DNA of 64,000 bases from positions 3,534,001-3,598,000 of the forward strand of contig CP019882.1 in NCBI GenBank assembly GCA_002007745.1, read 5' to 3'. Below are positions 29,144-37,501 of this stretch, piece after piece. The stretch is from Mycolicibacterium litorale. GTDB taxonomy: Bacteria; Actinomycetota; Actinomycetes; Mycobacteriales; Mycobacteriaceae. Numbering within the stretch: position 1 is the first letter of the stretch; the number at the start of each line of letters is the position of its first letter. The notes beneath the pieces were generated by a model. The model did not search any database. It was not told where the DNA came from and saw nothing but the letters and a program-made list of their open reading frames with translations. The position numbers and the translations under genes are program-made.

Positions 29144-29872
29144 ATGGGTATGGCATCTGCCATGTCGGTCGATGATGGCCCCGATCCCCGGGATGCGCCT
29201 AGCCGCATCGCCGAGATCGCGCGACGGCTTTACGAACGCAGAACGCTCGATGGTGCACTGGTGGCCGAATTCGCCGAGCACGCCGTTGCGGAGTTGCCCG
29301 GCGTCGACTGCGCCAGTATCACCGTGACTTCAGGTCCCGATGACATCGATACGCCGACCGCGACACATCCGTGTGCGGTGCGCATCGACGACATCCAGCG
29401 CCGTCACCGCGAGGGACCGTGCCTGGCCTCGGCATGGCAGAACAAGACCGTCCATGTCGCCGACCTCGAAGCAGACGCCCGCTGGCCGAAGTTCCGCACC
29501 GAGGCTCTGCGGACTACTCCGGTGCGCAGCATCATGGGGTTTCGGTTGTTCGTGTCCGGCAAGACGATGGGCGCCCTCAACGTGTTCGCCGACCGACCCG
29601 CCGCCTTCGACGAGGAGACCGCACGGCTGGGCACGCTGTTGGCCACCCACTCGGCGTTGGTGTGGGACGCCGCTCGACGCGAAACACAGTTCCAGGAGGC
29701 GTTGGCCAGCCGCGACGTCATCGGTCAGGCCAAGGGGATGATCATGGAACGCTACGGCGTCGACGCCAATCAGGCGTTCGACATGCTGCGTCAGCTGTCG
29801 CACGATGCCAATGTCGCCCTGGCCGCGGTGGCGGCCAAGATTGTCGATGCGGCACAGTCGAATCCACTCTGA
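29144..29872 (+). CDS. GAF-ANTAR domain RNA-binding antiterminator
   Basis: A 242-aa protein with an N-terminal GAF sensor (about residues 25-175; REGPCLASAWQNKTVHVADL) and a C-terminal ANTAR domain (about 180-240; RDVIGQAKGMIMERYGVDANQAFDML). ANTAR proteins bind paired hexaloop hairpins in RNA and prevent termination. Three in-frame ATGs (29144, 29150, 29162) are possible starts and no clear Shine-Dalgarno helps. The ligand and RNA targets cannot be told from here. Confidence 0.88.
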   Translation: MGMASAMSVDDGPDPRDAPSRIAEIARRLYERRTLDGALVAEFAEHAVAELPGVDCASITVTSGPDDIDTPTATHPCAVRIDDIQRRHREGPCLASAWQNKTVHVADLEADARWPKFRTEALRTTPVRSIMGFRLFVSGKTMGALNVFADRPAAFDEETARLGTLLATHSALVWDAARRETQFQEALASRDVIGQAKGMIMERYGVDANQAFDMLRQLSHDANVALAAVAAKIVDAAQSNPL

Positions 29873-29909
29873 AGCGGTTTGACCGCGCCGCCAGGGGTAC
29901 CCGGCCGGC

Positions 29910-30749
29910 ATGAGCTTTCCCAAGCAGCAGCAGCGACCGCCCGGCGTCCAGGCGCAGATGGATCCGATACCTGACTGCGGGGAGGAAAGTTACCGCGGGT
30001 CAGGACGGCTCACCGGCAAGCGGGCGGTGATCACCGGCGGCGACAGCGGCATCGGCCGGGCGGTGGCGATCGCCTACGCCCGGGAAGGCGCCGACGTACT
30101 GATCGCCTACCTCAACGAGGACGGCGATGCCAAGGATGTCGCCTCCTACGTCGAGAAGGCCGGCCGCCGCTGCGTTCTGATGGCCGGTGACCTGTCCGAT
30201 CCCGCACACTGCCGTGCCGTGATCGACAAGGCCGTCGAGGAATTGGGCGGCATCGACATCCTGGTCAACAACGCCGCTTACCAGATGACCCACGAGAACC
30301 TCGAGGACATCACCGATGAGGAGTGGGATTACACGTTCCGCCTGAACATCGGCGCCTACTTCTACCTGGCCAAGGCTGCATTGCCCCACCTGCAGCCGGG
30401 TGCGGCGATCATCGGCAGTTCGTCGGTGAACTCCGACATGCCCTCCCCGACCCTGGCGCCCTATGCGGCGACCAAGGCGGCGATCGCGAACTTCTCGGCG
30501 AGCCTGGCGCAACTGCTGGGCGAAAAGGGCATTCGGGTGAACAGTGTGGCGCCCGGACCGATTTGGACACCGCTGATCCCGGCGACGATGCCACCGGAGA
30601 AGGTCGAGTCGTTCGGTTCGGACACCCCATTGGGCCGCGCCGGTCAGCCCGCCGAATTGGCACCGGTGTATGTGTTGCTGGCATCGGACGAGGGAAGCTA
30701 CATCAGCGGCGCCCGCATCGCGGTCACCGGCGGACGCCCGATTCTGTAG
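29910..30749 (+). CDS. Short-chain dehydrogenase/reductase (YghA/general-stress type)
   Basis: A 279-aa NAD(P)-dependent oxidoreductase. N-terminal extension QMDPIPDCGEESYRGSGRL is typical of the YghA/Ydad-like stress SDRs; then the cofactor motif TGGDSGIGRA, NNAAY, catalytic Ser-Tyr-Lys (IGSSSVNS...YAATKAA) and a C-terminal GARIAVTGG. It begins 37 bp after the GAF-ANTAR gene, so may be co-transcribed. Substrate unknown. Confidence 0.9.
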   Translation: MSFPKQQQRPPGVQAQMDPIPDCGEESYRGSGRLTGKRAVITGGDSGIGRAVAIAYAREGADVLIAYLNEDGDAKDVASYVEKAGRRCVLMAGDLSDPAHCRAVIDKAVEELGGIDILVNNAAYQMTHENLEDITDEEWDYTFRLNIGAYFYLAKAALPHLQPGAAIIGSSSVNSDMPSPTLAPYAATKAAIANFSASLAQLLGEKGIRVNSVAPGPIWTPLIPATMPPEKVESFGSDTPLGRAGQPAELAPVYVLLASDEGSYISGARIAVTGGRPIL

Positions 30750-30802
30750 ACCCCGGGCGGCGTGCCGGCTCGGGCACAGGTGTGAAAATCGCGACGAACG
30801 GC

Positions 30803-30815
30803 TATTAACCCGGTG
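30803..30815 (+). promoter_or_regulatory. Candidate leaderless promoter of the four-gene cluster
   Basis: TATTAA at 30803-30808 lies 7 nt before the GTG of the glycosyltransferase, so transcription would start at that G. No ribosome-binding site is present. The -35 is not obvious. Confidence 0.45.
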
Positions 30816-31540
30816 TGCCACGACCTGCCTTCGACCGCGCTGTCGTGGTCATTCCCGCCCACAACGAGGCGTCGGCGTTGCCGACCAGTGTGGCCGCGGT
30901 CAAAGCGGCCGGCGCGCGGGTCGACATCCCGGTGAACGTCGTCGTCGTGCTGGATGCCTGTGACGACGGCAGCCAGGCTCTCGCTGACCGGTTCGGGCCG
31001 GATGTCCACTTCGTCTCGGTCGAGGCGCACAATGTCGGCAGCGCTCGTGCCGCGGGATTCTGCTTCGCCCGCAGCCATTTCCCTGACGATCCCGACGGCC
31101 CGGGTTGCTGGTATGCCACTACTGACGCCGATAGCCGCGTCGACCGGGACTGGCTGGCGCGCCAGCTGGTCGCGCAGGCGGACATGGTTCTGGGCGTGGT
31201 CCGCATCGCCAGCTGGCGACACATCCCCGCTGCGGCGGCGCGCCGGTACCTGCGCGCCTACTACGCCAAGATCCATCCCGACCGTGGTCGCCACGAGCAC
31301 ATTCACGGCGCCAACATGGGTTTCGCCGCCCGCGCGTACTGGGATGTCGGCGGGTTCGCCGCGCTGAGCACCGCTGAGGACGCCGACCTGGTGCGTCGAT
31401 TCGAATCGGCCGGCTATCACATCCGGCGCGACTCCCGGCTTTCGGTGGCCACGTCGGCGCGCCAAACAGGCCGTGCTCCACAGGGATTCGCTGCCCACCT
31501 TCGTGGCATGCTGGCGGAGCGGACTCGAGACTCGGCATGA
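30815..31540 (+). CDS. Family 2 glycosyltransferase, first gene of a four-gene cluster
   Basis: A 241-aa GT-A fold enzyme. Nucleotide-sugar binding start VVVIPAHNEASALPTSV, acidic VLDACDDGS, metal-binding YATTDADSRV, and a later HIHGANMGFAARAYWDVGG plus STAEDADLVRR acceptor/base region are all typical of GT2. No membrane helices, so cytoplasmic. It overlaps the next gene by ATGA. With PIG-L deacetylase and methyltransferase genes downstream, it probably builds a small glycosylated metabolite or glycolipid (inference). Confidence 0.88.
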   Translation: MPRPAFDRAVVVIPAHNEASALPTSVAAVKAAGARVDIPVNVVVVLDACDDGSQALADRFGPDVHFVSVEAHNVGSARAAGFCFARSHFPDDPDGPGCWYATTDADSRVDRDWLARQLVAQADMVLGVVRIASWRHIPAAAARRYLRAYYAKIHPDRGRHEHIHGANMGFAARAYWDVGGFAALSTAEDADLVRRFESAGYHIRRDSRLSVATSARQTGRAPQGFAAHLRGMLAERTRDSA

Positions 31541-32463
31541 CCGCATTGGCCGTGCGGCACTGGTTGGACACCGGTGAACTGGACCTGCCGCTGCCCGGCT
31601 CGGGCGACACCCTGTGCCGCTGGAACCGGCTGGCCGCATTGTGTGAGGTCGACGTCACCGCCGGTCGTCTGGCCGAGGCGCACACCGACGCGGTGGCGAT
31701 CCTGGCCGAGTTGGGCGGACCGCCGGCGCGGCCTGGCCGGCTGTGGGGTGTGTGGGCTGCCGAGGCACCCGATGCCACGGTGCACGCCCGGGAGAACGGC
31801 AACTCGACGTCACTGAGCGGAACCAAGGCCTGGTGCTCGGGCGCCGGGCTGTGCACCGATGCCCTGGTGACGGCCCGCACCGCGTCCGGCGCCCGGGGCC
31901 TGTACGCGGTCGACCTCAGCGGTCCGGGCGTTGCGCCGCTGCCCAGCACCTGGGCCAACGCCGGCATGGCCGATTCCGACACCCGGTGGGTGAACTTCAC
32001 CGAGGTGGCGGCCATCCCGGTCGGCGGGGCTGACGACTATCTGCGCAGGGCGGGGTTCTGGCACGGCGCGGCCGGGGTAGGCGCGTGCTGGCTGGGCGCG
32101 GCGCGCGCCGTTGCGGCTCCCCTGTATCGGGCGGTCGGGCAGCGCAACGCCGGCCCGCACGCCGACGCTCATCTGGGCGCTGTCGACTCCGCACTGGCGG
32201 CCGCCCAGTCCCTGCTCGCCGAGACCGCTGCGCAGGTCGACGCCGCACCGCGCAGCAATGCCGAGGTGGCGGCCCGACGATTGCGTGCGGTCGTGGAGAC
32301 GGCCGTGGAGGTGGTCATCGGTCGAACTGCCCGCGCGCTGGGGCCCGCACCCCTGGCACTGGACGCCGAACACGCCCGGCGCGTGGCCGACCTGACGATG
32401 TATGTCCGGCAGAGTCACGCCGAGAAGGATCTGGCGGCACTGGGCGTATTGGTCGCCCGGTGA
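31537..32463 (+). CDS. Acyl-CoA dehydrogenase-like protein
   Basis: A 308-aa protein with an acyl-CoA dehydrogenase fold signature: middle-domain GTKAWCSGAGLCTDALVTAR and the helical C-domain (FWHGAAGVGACWLGAARAV; ending SHAEKDLAALG). It is about 70 residues shorter than standard enzymes, and I could not place a clear catalytic glutamate, so it may be an unusual flavoprotein or non-canonical. ATGA overlap with the glycosyltransferase and GTGA overlap with PIG-L indicate coupled translation. Confidence 0.8.
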   Translation: MTALAVRHWLDTGELDLPLPGSGDTLCRWNRLAALCEVDVTAGRLAEAHTDAVAILAELGGPPARPGRLWGVWAAEAPDATVHARENGNSTSLSGTKAWCSGAGLCTDALVTARTASGARGLYAVDLSGPGVAPLPSTWANAGMADSDTRWVNFTEVAAIPVGGADDYLRRAGFWHGAAGVGACWLGAARAVAAPLYRAVGQRNAGPHADAHLGAVDSALAAAQSLLAETAAQVDAAPRSNAEVAARRLRAVVETAVEVVIGRTARALGPAPLALDAEHARRVADLTMYVRQSHAEKDLAALGVLVAR

Positions 32464-33227
32464 ACGCGACCACGGCGAGCAACGCCGCCCGCTTCGCCGA
32501 GGTGCCAATACGCACTGGCGGTACTCCGGCCGCGCAATGGCTCCAGTGGCGACCCGACTTCCCGCCGCTTCCGCTCGACCGCTGCCGGGGTTTGGTGGTG
32601 GTGGCCCCGCACCCTGACGACGAGACCCTCGGCTTCGGCGCCACGGCCGGCACGGCGGCCGCACTGGGAATCGATGTGCACGTGGTCGTCGCCACCGACG
32701 GCGGCGCGGCTCACCCCGGGCTTGCCGCACCGCAGCGCACCCAGCTGGAAGCCACCCGGCGCCACGAGTCGCGTTGTGCAGCAGAGGTTTTGAAGCTGTC
32801 AGCGCCAACGTTCCTCAGGCTTGCCGATGGTGGCCTGGTCGGCGAGGAAGCACGGCTGGCCGATATCCTGACCGGAATTCTGTCCGCCCGCGCGCCCGGG
32901 ACCTGGTGTGCGGCGACCTGGCGCGGCGACGGCCACCCCGATCACGAGGCAGTCGGTCGGTCCGCGGCCGTCGCTGCGGCACGCACCGGAGCGGTCCTGC
33001 TCGAATATCCAGTCTGGATGTGGCATTGGGCCCAGCCGGGCGACCCTGCCGTGCCCTGGCACAGCGCGGCCCGCGCGGTGCTGGATCCGGTTGCGGTGGA
33101 ACGTAAACGCGAGGCGGTCGCGGTGTACCGCAGTCAGACCGAGCCCGACGGCGGCGGCCGTCAACCGGTTCTGCCGCCGGCGGTGTTGTCGCGGCTCGAG
33201 AGCGTGGGTGAGGTGGTGTTCTGGTGA
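32460..33227 (+). CDS. PIG-L family deacetylase
   Basis: A 255-aa zinc-dependent LmbE/PIG-L-type deacetylase. The zinc/catalytic motif is VVAPHPDDETLGFGA (His-Pro-Asp-Asp) and the third ligand region is GDGHPDHEAVG. Family members remove N-acetyl groups from GlcNAc-linked molecules such as in mycothiol or GPI synthesis. The GTG at 32460 overlaps the upstream stop; a longer frame upstream is not protein-like. Given a glycosyltransferase in the same operon, an amino-sugar intermediate is plausible. Confidence 0.9.
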   Translation: MNATTASNAARFAEVPIRTGGTPAAQWLQWRPDFPPLPLDRCRGLVVVAPHPDDETLGFGATAGTAAALGIDVHVVVATDGGAAHPGLAAPQRTQLEATRRHESRCAAEVLKLSAPTFLRLADGGLVGEEARLADILTGILSARAPGTWCAATWRGDGHPDHEAVGRSAAVAAARTGAVLLEYPVWMWHWAQPGDPAVPWHSAARAVLDPVAVERKREAVAVYRSQTEPDGGGRQPVLPPAVLSRLESVGEVVFW

Positions 33228-33862
33228 CATCCGGTCTGCCCGCGAGTTATTTCGACGCTCTCTACGATGCGTCGCCCGATCCGTGGGAGCTTGCCTCGCG
33301 CTGGTACGAGCGGCGCAAGTATGCGATCACCCTCGCATTGCTGCCCGAGCCACGGTACCGGCACGCGTTCGAGCCGGGCTGTTCGGTCGGGGTTCTCACC
33401 GAACTGCTCACGGAGCGCTGCGACCACGTGACCGCCGTCGACGTCGCCGACGCCGCGCTGGCCGAGGCAGACGCCCGGCTGCGCCGGGCGGGGCGACGTG
33501 ACGCGGTGACCCTGTCGCGTCAATCGATGGAGGCGACCTGGCCGGCGGTCGCCTTCGACCTGGTGGTGATCTCCGAGATCGGTTACTACTTCGACGCCGA
33601 AACCCTGCGGGCAACCCTGGATCGGGAAGTGTCCCTGTTGTGTTCGAAGTCCAGGCCGCCCGCCACTGTGATCTGCGCACACTGGCGCCACCCGGTGGCG
33701 GATTACCCGCTGTCTGGCGACGATGTCACCGAAATCATCGGCGCAACAACAGGATTGCATCGCATCGGCGGCTACCTCGACGACGACGTCGTCATCGAGG
33801 TGTTCGACACCCGATCGCGGCGATCGGTGGCGGGTCGCACCGGAGTGCCCGGGGCCCGGTGA
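33224..33862 (+). CDS. NodS-like SAM-dependent methyltransferase
   Basis: A 212-aa class-I methyltransferase. SAM-binding motif I is AFEPGCSVGVLTELL, with VTAVDVADAAL as motif II; the DPWELASRWYERRKYA start resembles NodS-type N-methyltransferases that act on de-acetylated amino sugars. GTG start overlaps the PIG-L stop (GTGA). It closes the four-gene cluster. NodS similarity plus a PIG-L deacetylase suggests deacetylation followed by N-methylation (inference). Confidence 0.88.
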   Translation: MTSGLPASYFDALYDASPDPWELASRWYERRKYAITLALLPEPRYRHAFEPGCSVGVLTELLTERCDHVTAVDVADAALAEADARLRRAGRRDAVTLSRQSMEATWPAVAFDLVVISEIGYYFDAETLRATLDREVSLLCSKSRPPATVICAHWRHPVADYPLSGDDVTEIIGATTGLHRIGGYLDDDVVIEVFDTRSRRSVAGRTGVPGAR

Positions 33863-33874
33863 GGCCGCCGGGCC

Positions 33875-35674
33875 TCAGCCCACACCGATCCGCGGCAGTG
33901 GCGGCAAGCCGGGGATGGTCGGCGGCGGCGGCAGGAATGGGAACAGCCGCTCTCTGCTCGTGGTGGTCGTGGTGTCCCACTCGTTCGTCGTGGTGGTCGG
34001 CACCGTCGTGGTGGTGGTCGGCACCGTCGTGGTGGTGGTCGGCACCGTCGTGGTGGTGGTCGGCACCGTGGTGGTGGTCGTCGTCGGCGTCGTGGTCGTC
34101 GGCGTCGTCGTGGTGGTCGCGGTCGTGGTCGGCGTGGTCGTGGTGGTGGTCGGCGCCGTCGTGGTCGTGGTCGTCGTCGTCTCGACCGTGATGGTGGTGG
34201 TCTGGGGTGGCGGGGCGGCCTGTTCGGTGACCGTGCTGATCGGCGGAGTTGTCACGGTCACCGTTTCCGTTGGCACCGGCGGTGGTGGCGCGGCACTGGG
34301 TGGTGTACTGACGCCCGTCGCCGGGACCGGCGTCACCGCGGGCGTGTTGGGGGTGCTCGAACCGGTCAACGTATAGGCGAAGCCGCCCACCGCGACGGCG
34401 GCGATCGCGGCCGCCCCACCGATGAGCAACGGCACTCCGCGGGCCAAGCCCGAACCGCGCCGGGCCGGCGGGTCGTCGACCAGGATGGCCAGGTCGTCGT
34501 CGTCTTCGCCGTAGCCGCGGTAGTCGCCGTAGCTGCGGTAGTCGTCGTAGCTGCGGTAGTCGTCGTAGCCACTGGGGTCGTAGGGCGCCATGTCCTCGGG
34601 TGTGTCGTCGCGCGACCAGGCCAGCGCTGCGGCCATCGTCGCCGACTGCGGCGCCGGGTCGTCCGGGGCGATCAGCGGCGCGGGCGCCAGTCCGGTCGGC
34701 GCGTCGGCGGCCAGCTGCCGCGCTGCCGCCAGTCCCGCGCCCAGCGCGGCAGCCGACGCCGGCTCAGCGGGGACCACGACGGTCTGGCTCATGTGCTGCG
34801 AGAGTCGTTGTTGCACAGCGGGTATTGCGGCACCACCACCGACGGCGACCACCGCGCTGAGATCGGCGGTGGTGAGTCTGGCGCGCCGCAGAACGTCGTC
34901 GAGTGCCCGCACGAACACGGTGAGCAGGCCATCGATCAGATCCCCGAAATCGCTTCGGGTGATCACGGTGCGGCTGCCGGCTGCGCCGTCCACCGTGGTC
35001 TCGGCCAGCATGGAGAGGCGCTCCTTGGCGGCCCGGCATTGCTCCCGCACCGCCGCCAGCGAATCGACTGCGGCGGTGGACTCCGATGCGCCCGCCTGCC
35101 CGCCGGCATCCAGAACCCGCGCCAGCAGCAGCTGGTCGAGTGCATCGCCGGAGAGCTCCGCCCACCGCATGGTCTCACCGATCTGGCGATAATCGGCGCC
35201 GCCGTCGACCAACGTGACGCTGGTACCAGTGGCGCCGAAATCGCATACCACGATCACCCCGTGCCGCGGCAGCCCGCGATCCTGCTGCAGAAACCGCAGT
35301 GCGGCGGTCACGTCCGACACCAGCAGCGGTGGGCTTGGCGCCTCGGCCAACTCCGGCAGTCTCCACAGCGCGTCACGCAGCGCATCCCGGCGGCCCGGGC
35401 CCCAATGCGCCGGGACCGCAACACCGGCCACCGCCGCCAAGCCGGGGCCGGCGGCACCGGCAAGCTCAGCGAGCGTGGCGGCGAGCAGTTGTTCGGCGCG
35501 ATAGCCGACGCCGGTGGCACCGATCATCGGCATCGGGTCGCCGACCCGGTCGACGAAGCCGCTCCAGAGCTCGCCGTCGAGCCTCAGCACCGCGGGCCGA
35601 ACAACCGGGACCGACCCGGCGCGCGCGGCGACCAGACTGGTGGTGCCCACGGAGATGCCCAGGGGTTCAGTCAC
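33875..35674 (-). CDS. Membrane-anchored Hsp70-like ATPase with Thr-rich extracellular tail
   Basis: A 599-aa protein. N-terminal actin/Hsp70-type ATPase: phosphate-1 ISVGTTSLVAA, phosphate-2 VVCDFGATGTSVTLVDGG and adenosine motif VAVGGGAAIPAVQQRL. No peptide-binding domain follows; instead an acidic linker with three YDDYRS-type repeats, one membrane helix (about residues 411-434), a Pro-rich stretch and about 75 residues of mostly Thr with Pro and Val, ending PPPPTIPGLPPLPRIGVG. The tail should lie outside the membrane and is a likely O-mannosylation target. GTG at 35674 is the best start; an upstream start would add 12 residues. Confidence 0.82.
   Translation of the reverse strand: MTEPLGISVGTTSLVAARAGSVPVVRPAVLRLDGELWSGFVDRVGDPMPMIGATGVGYRAEQLLAATLAELAGAAGPGLAAVAGVAVPAHWGPGRRDALRDALWRLPELAEAPSPPLLVSDVTAALRFLQQDRGLPRHGVIVVCDFGATGTSVTLVDGGADYRQIGETMRWAELSGDALDQLLLARVLDAGGQAGASESTAAVDSLAAVREQCRAAKERLSMLAETTVDGAAGSRTVITRSDFGDLIDGLLTVFVRALDDVLRRARLTTADLSAVVAVGGGAAIPAVQQRLSQHMSQTVVVPAEPASAAALGAGLAAARQLAADAPTGLAPAPLIAPDDPAPQSATMAAALAWSRDDTPEDMAPYDPSGYDDYRSYDDYRSYGDYRGYGEDDDDLAILVDDPPARRGSGLARGVPLLIGGAAAIAAVAVGGFAYTLTGSSTPNTPAVTPVPATGVSTPPSAAPPPPVPTETVTVTTPPISTVTEQAAPPPQTTTITVETTTTTTTTAPTTTTTTPTTTATTTTTPTTTTPTTTTTTVPTTTTTVPTTTTTVPTTTTTVPTTTTNEWDTTTTTSRERLFPFLPPPPTIPGLPPLPRIGVG
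33999..34079. repeat. 21-bp tandem repeat encoding the Thr-rich tail
   Basis: Three exact 21-bp units (33999-34019, 34020-34040, 34041-34061; unit GGCACCGTCGTGGTGGTGGTC) plus a shortened 18-bp fourth. On the coding strand each unit gives TTTTTVP, so unit gain or loss keeps the frame. Further GTG/GTC-rich imperfect repetition continues to about 34190. Confidence 0.9.
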
Positions 35675-35770
35675 CCGGCCATGGTCACCGCGGCCCCATA
35701 CCGAAGTCACTCAGGCGCGCCGCATCGGAACACGATTGAGACCACCGTGCCACCCCATCGGGGAGCAGGC

Positions 35771-36397
35771 TCAGGTGGGCTGATGTTGGTCGAGGTAGGC
35801 GCAGATCACCTCGACCAGTGCGGCCAGTTCCCTGCTGGCGTCCACTGGGGCGGCCATCACCAGTTGGGAGACCGCGAGCCCACGCATGGCCGCCCAGATG
35901 AGATCGCCGATAGCCGTCGCGTGCGGGCTGTCCAGTCCTTCGGCGATGTCGCGGCTGAGGTCGGTGATAGCGCTGTGCAATTCGACCAGATGACGGGTGG
36001 CGCGCTTGTCGCGCATGGCGCGGGTGGCGATGAGGATTTCCAGTGACGCCCGCGAGGTCGGGCTGGAGAACACCTCCCACGCCGCCCCCACGACCAGTTT
36101 CACCCGGGCGTGCCGGTCCTGCGCGGGCGACGGCGGCGGGAGGTGGCGCAGTGAGTCGAGCAGCTCTCCGAAACCCCGGTCGACGACGGCCATCAAGAGC
36201 CCGTCGCGGTCGCCGAAGTGGTACTGCACCACACCCCAGGTAACACCCGCCCGTTCGGCGATGTGTTTGGCACTCGCGGCGGCGAAGCCCTCCTCGATGA
36301 CGCACCGAACCGTCTCGTCGAGCACCGCGTCGCGGGTGCGGTCCGCTCGCGGCTGGCTCCCACCGGGCGGCCGACGAGGGGCGATCTTGGGGCTCAC
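35771..36397 (-). CDS. TetR/AcrR family regulator
   Basis: A 208-aa TetR regulator; HTH segment ASAKHIAERAGVTWGVVQYHFGDRDGLL is clear. Start is a GTG at 36397. It lies 37 bp downstream of the DapB-like reductase gene on the same strand, so probably belongs to the SDR-reductase-TetR transcript and controls this small catabolic group. The divergent region at 38.4 kb holds repeats that may be its target (inference). Confidence 0.88.
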   Translation of the reverse strand: MSPKIAPRRPPGGSQPRADRTRDAVLDETVRCVIEEGFAAASAKHIAERAGVTWGVVQYHFGDRDGLLMAVVDRGFGELLDSLRHLPPPSPAQDRHARVKLVVGAAWEVFSSPTSRASLEILIATRAMRDKRATRHLVELHSAITDLSRDIAEGLDSPHATAIGDLIWAAMRGLAVSQLVMAAPVDASRELAALVEVICAYLDQHQPT

Positions 36398-36434
36398 TCG
36401 CCGATTCCCCGGTCGCTGCGCTCCCGTCTGCCGA

Positions 36435-37501
36435 TCACCACATCACCGCATCGGCGTGCGCGGCGGGCAGGTCCTTGACCGCCAACAGGCCCGGCGGGGC
36501 GGCGCACACCGCATCGATGGCGTTGACCGCTCGTGCCGCGGTGGAGATGACTCCCCCGTCGTTGTGGTCCACGCCGTCCAGGCCCAGATGGGTGTTGATC
36601 TCCACTCCCGGGTTGCCGCGCACGACGACCCGGTGAACGCCCGGTCGGCCATCGGGCGGATACGGCCAGTCCGGGGCGGCTGCCGGGGTCAGCCGGTTGA
36701 CGTGTTCCATGGTGATCACCGGCTGACCGTCTCGGATCCCTTCGACGGCGAACCTGACAGCGGCGACATGCCCGGGAGCCACGGTCATCATCGTGCAATC
36801 GATCTGCTCGGTGGCCAGCCAGCTTTGGTGCCGCTCCCGCACCTCATCGAGGTGCACGCCCAGCATTTCGGACAGCGAGCGAACCTGCCCACCCCACAGC
36901 GAAGCCAGCACGCCGGGGCGAACATGATCGGGGTGTGGTCCGGAGTCATCCCGAAACCGAAACTGACACCGGTGAATTCGGCGTCGTCATAGCTGCCGTA
37001 ATCACAGATCTCGGAAACGGTGACCGAGGTGGCGCGCCCGGCCAGGGTGAGCGCGGTGTAGACCAGGCTGTCACCGGAGTAGCCGGGGTCGACGCCGTTG
37101 ATGTACAGCGAGGTGCCACCGTCGCGGCAAGCCTGCTCCAGCGGCTCGCGGATCCAGGTATCGGCATGCTGTGGGGCGACCAGCCACACCATCGAGGTGC
37201 CGACCACATTGGTGCCCGCCCGCAGGAACCGGCAGATCTCCTCGATCGCCTGCTGGGGGCGCATCTCGGCCTGCGAGGTGTAGACCACGCAGTCGGCACC
37301 CAGAGCCACCAGCGCCTCGATGTCGTCGGTGGCGATGACACCGGTGGGCTCGCGGCGGCCACAGATCTGGGCGGCGTCCCGGCCAATCTTGCCGGGGCCG
37401 TGCGCATGCAGGCCGACCAGTTCGAGGTCCGGCCGTTCGATGATCATCGGCAGGGCGTGCTGCCCGACGTTGCCGGTGGAGAACTGGATGACGCGCTTCA
37501 C
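36435..37501 (-). pseudogene. DapB-like NAD(P)H-dependent reductase, single-base frameshift
   Basis: A dihydrodipicolinate-reductase-like protein of the 2,4-diaminopentanoate/amine dehydrogenase type. First frame: GTG 37501, VIQFSTGNVGQHALPMI Rossmann start, through FGFGMTPDHTPIMFAP. Second frame: GVLASLWGGQVRSLSEMLGVH to the end. One missing C in the run at coding-strand GCCCCGG (plus 36915-36918) explains the break; corrected length is 355 aa. The GTG overlaps the SDR stop. Substrate unknown. Confidence 0.8.

Noticed and set aside
33723..34376. Val-rich plus-strand open frame with direct repeats, which at first resembled a CRISPR or surface-repeat gene
   Set aside because: The repeats have no spacers and the frame is antisense to the Thr-rich tail; the minus-strand frame is the coding one.
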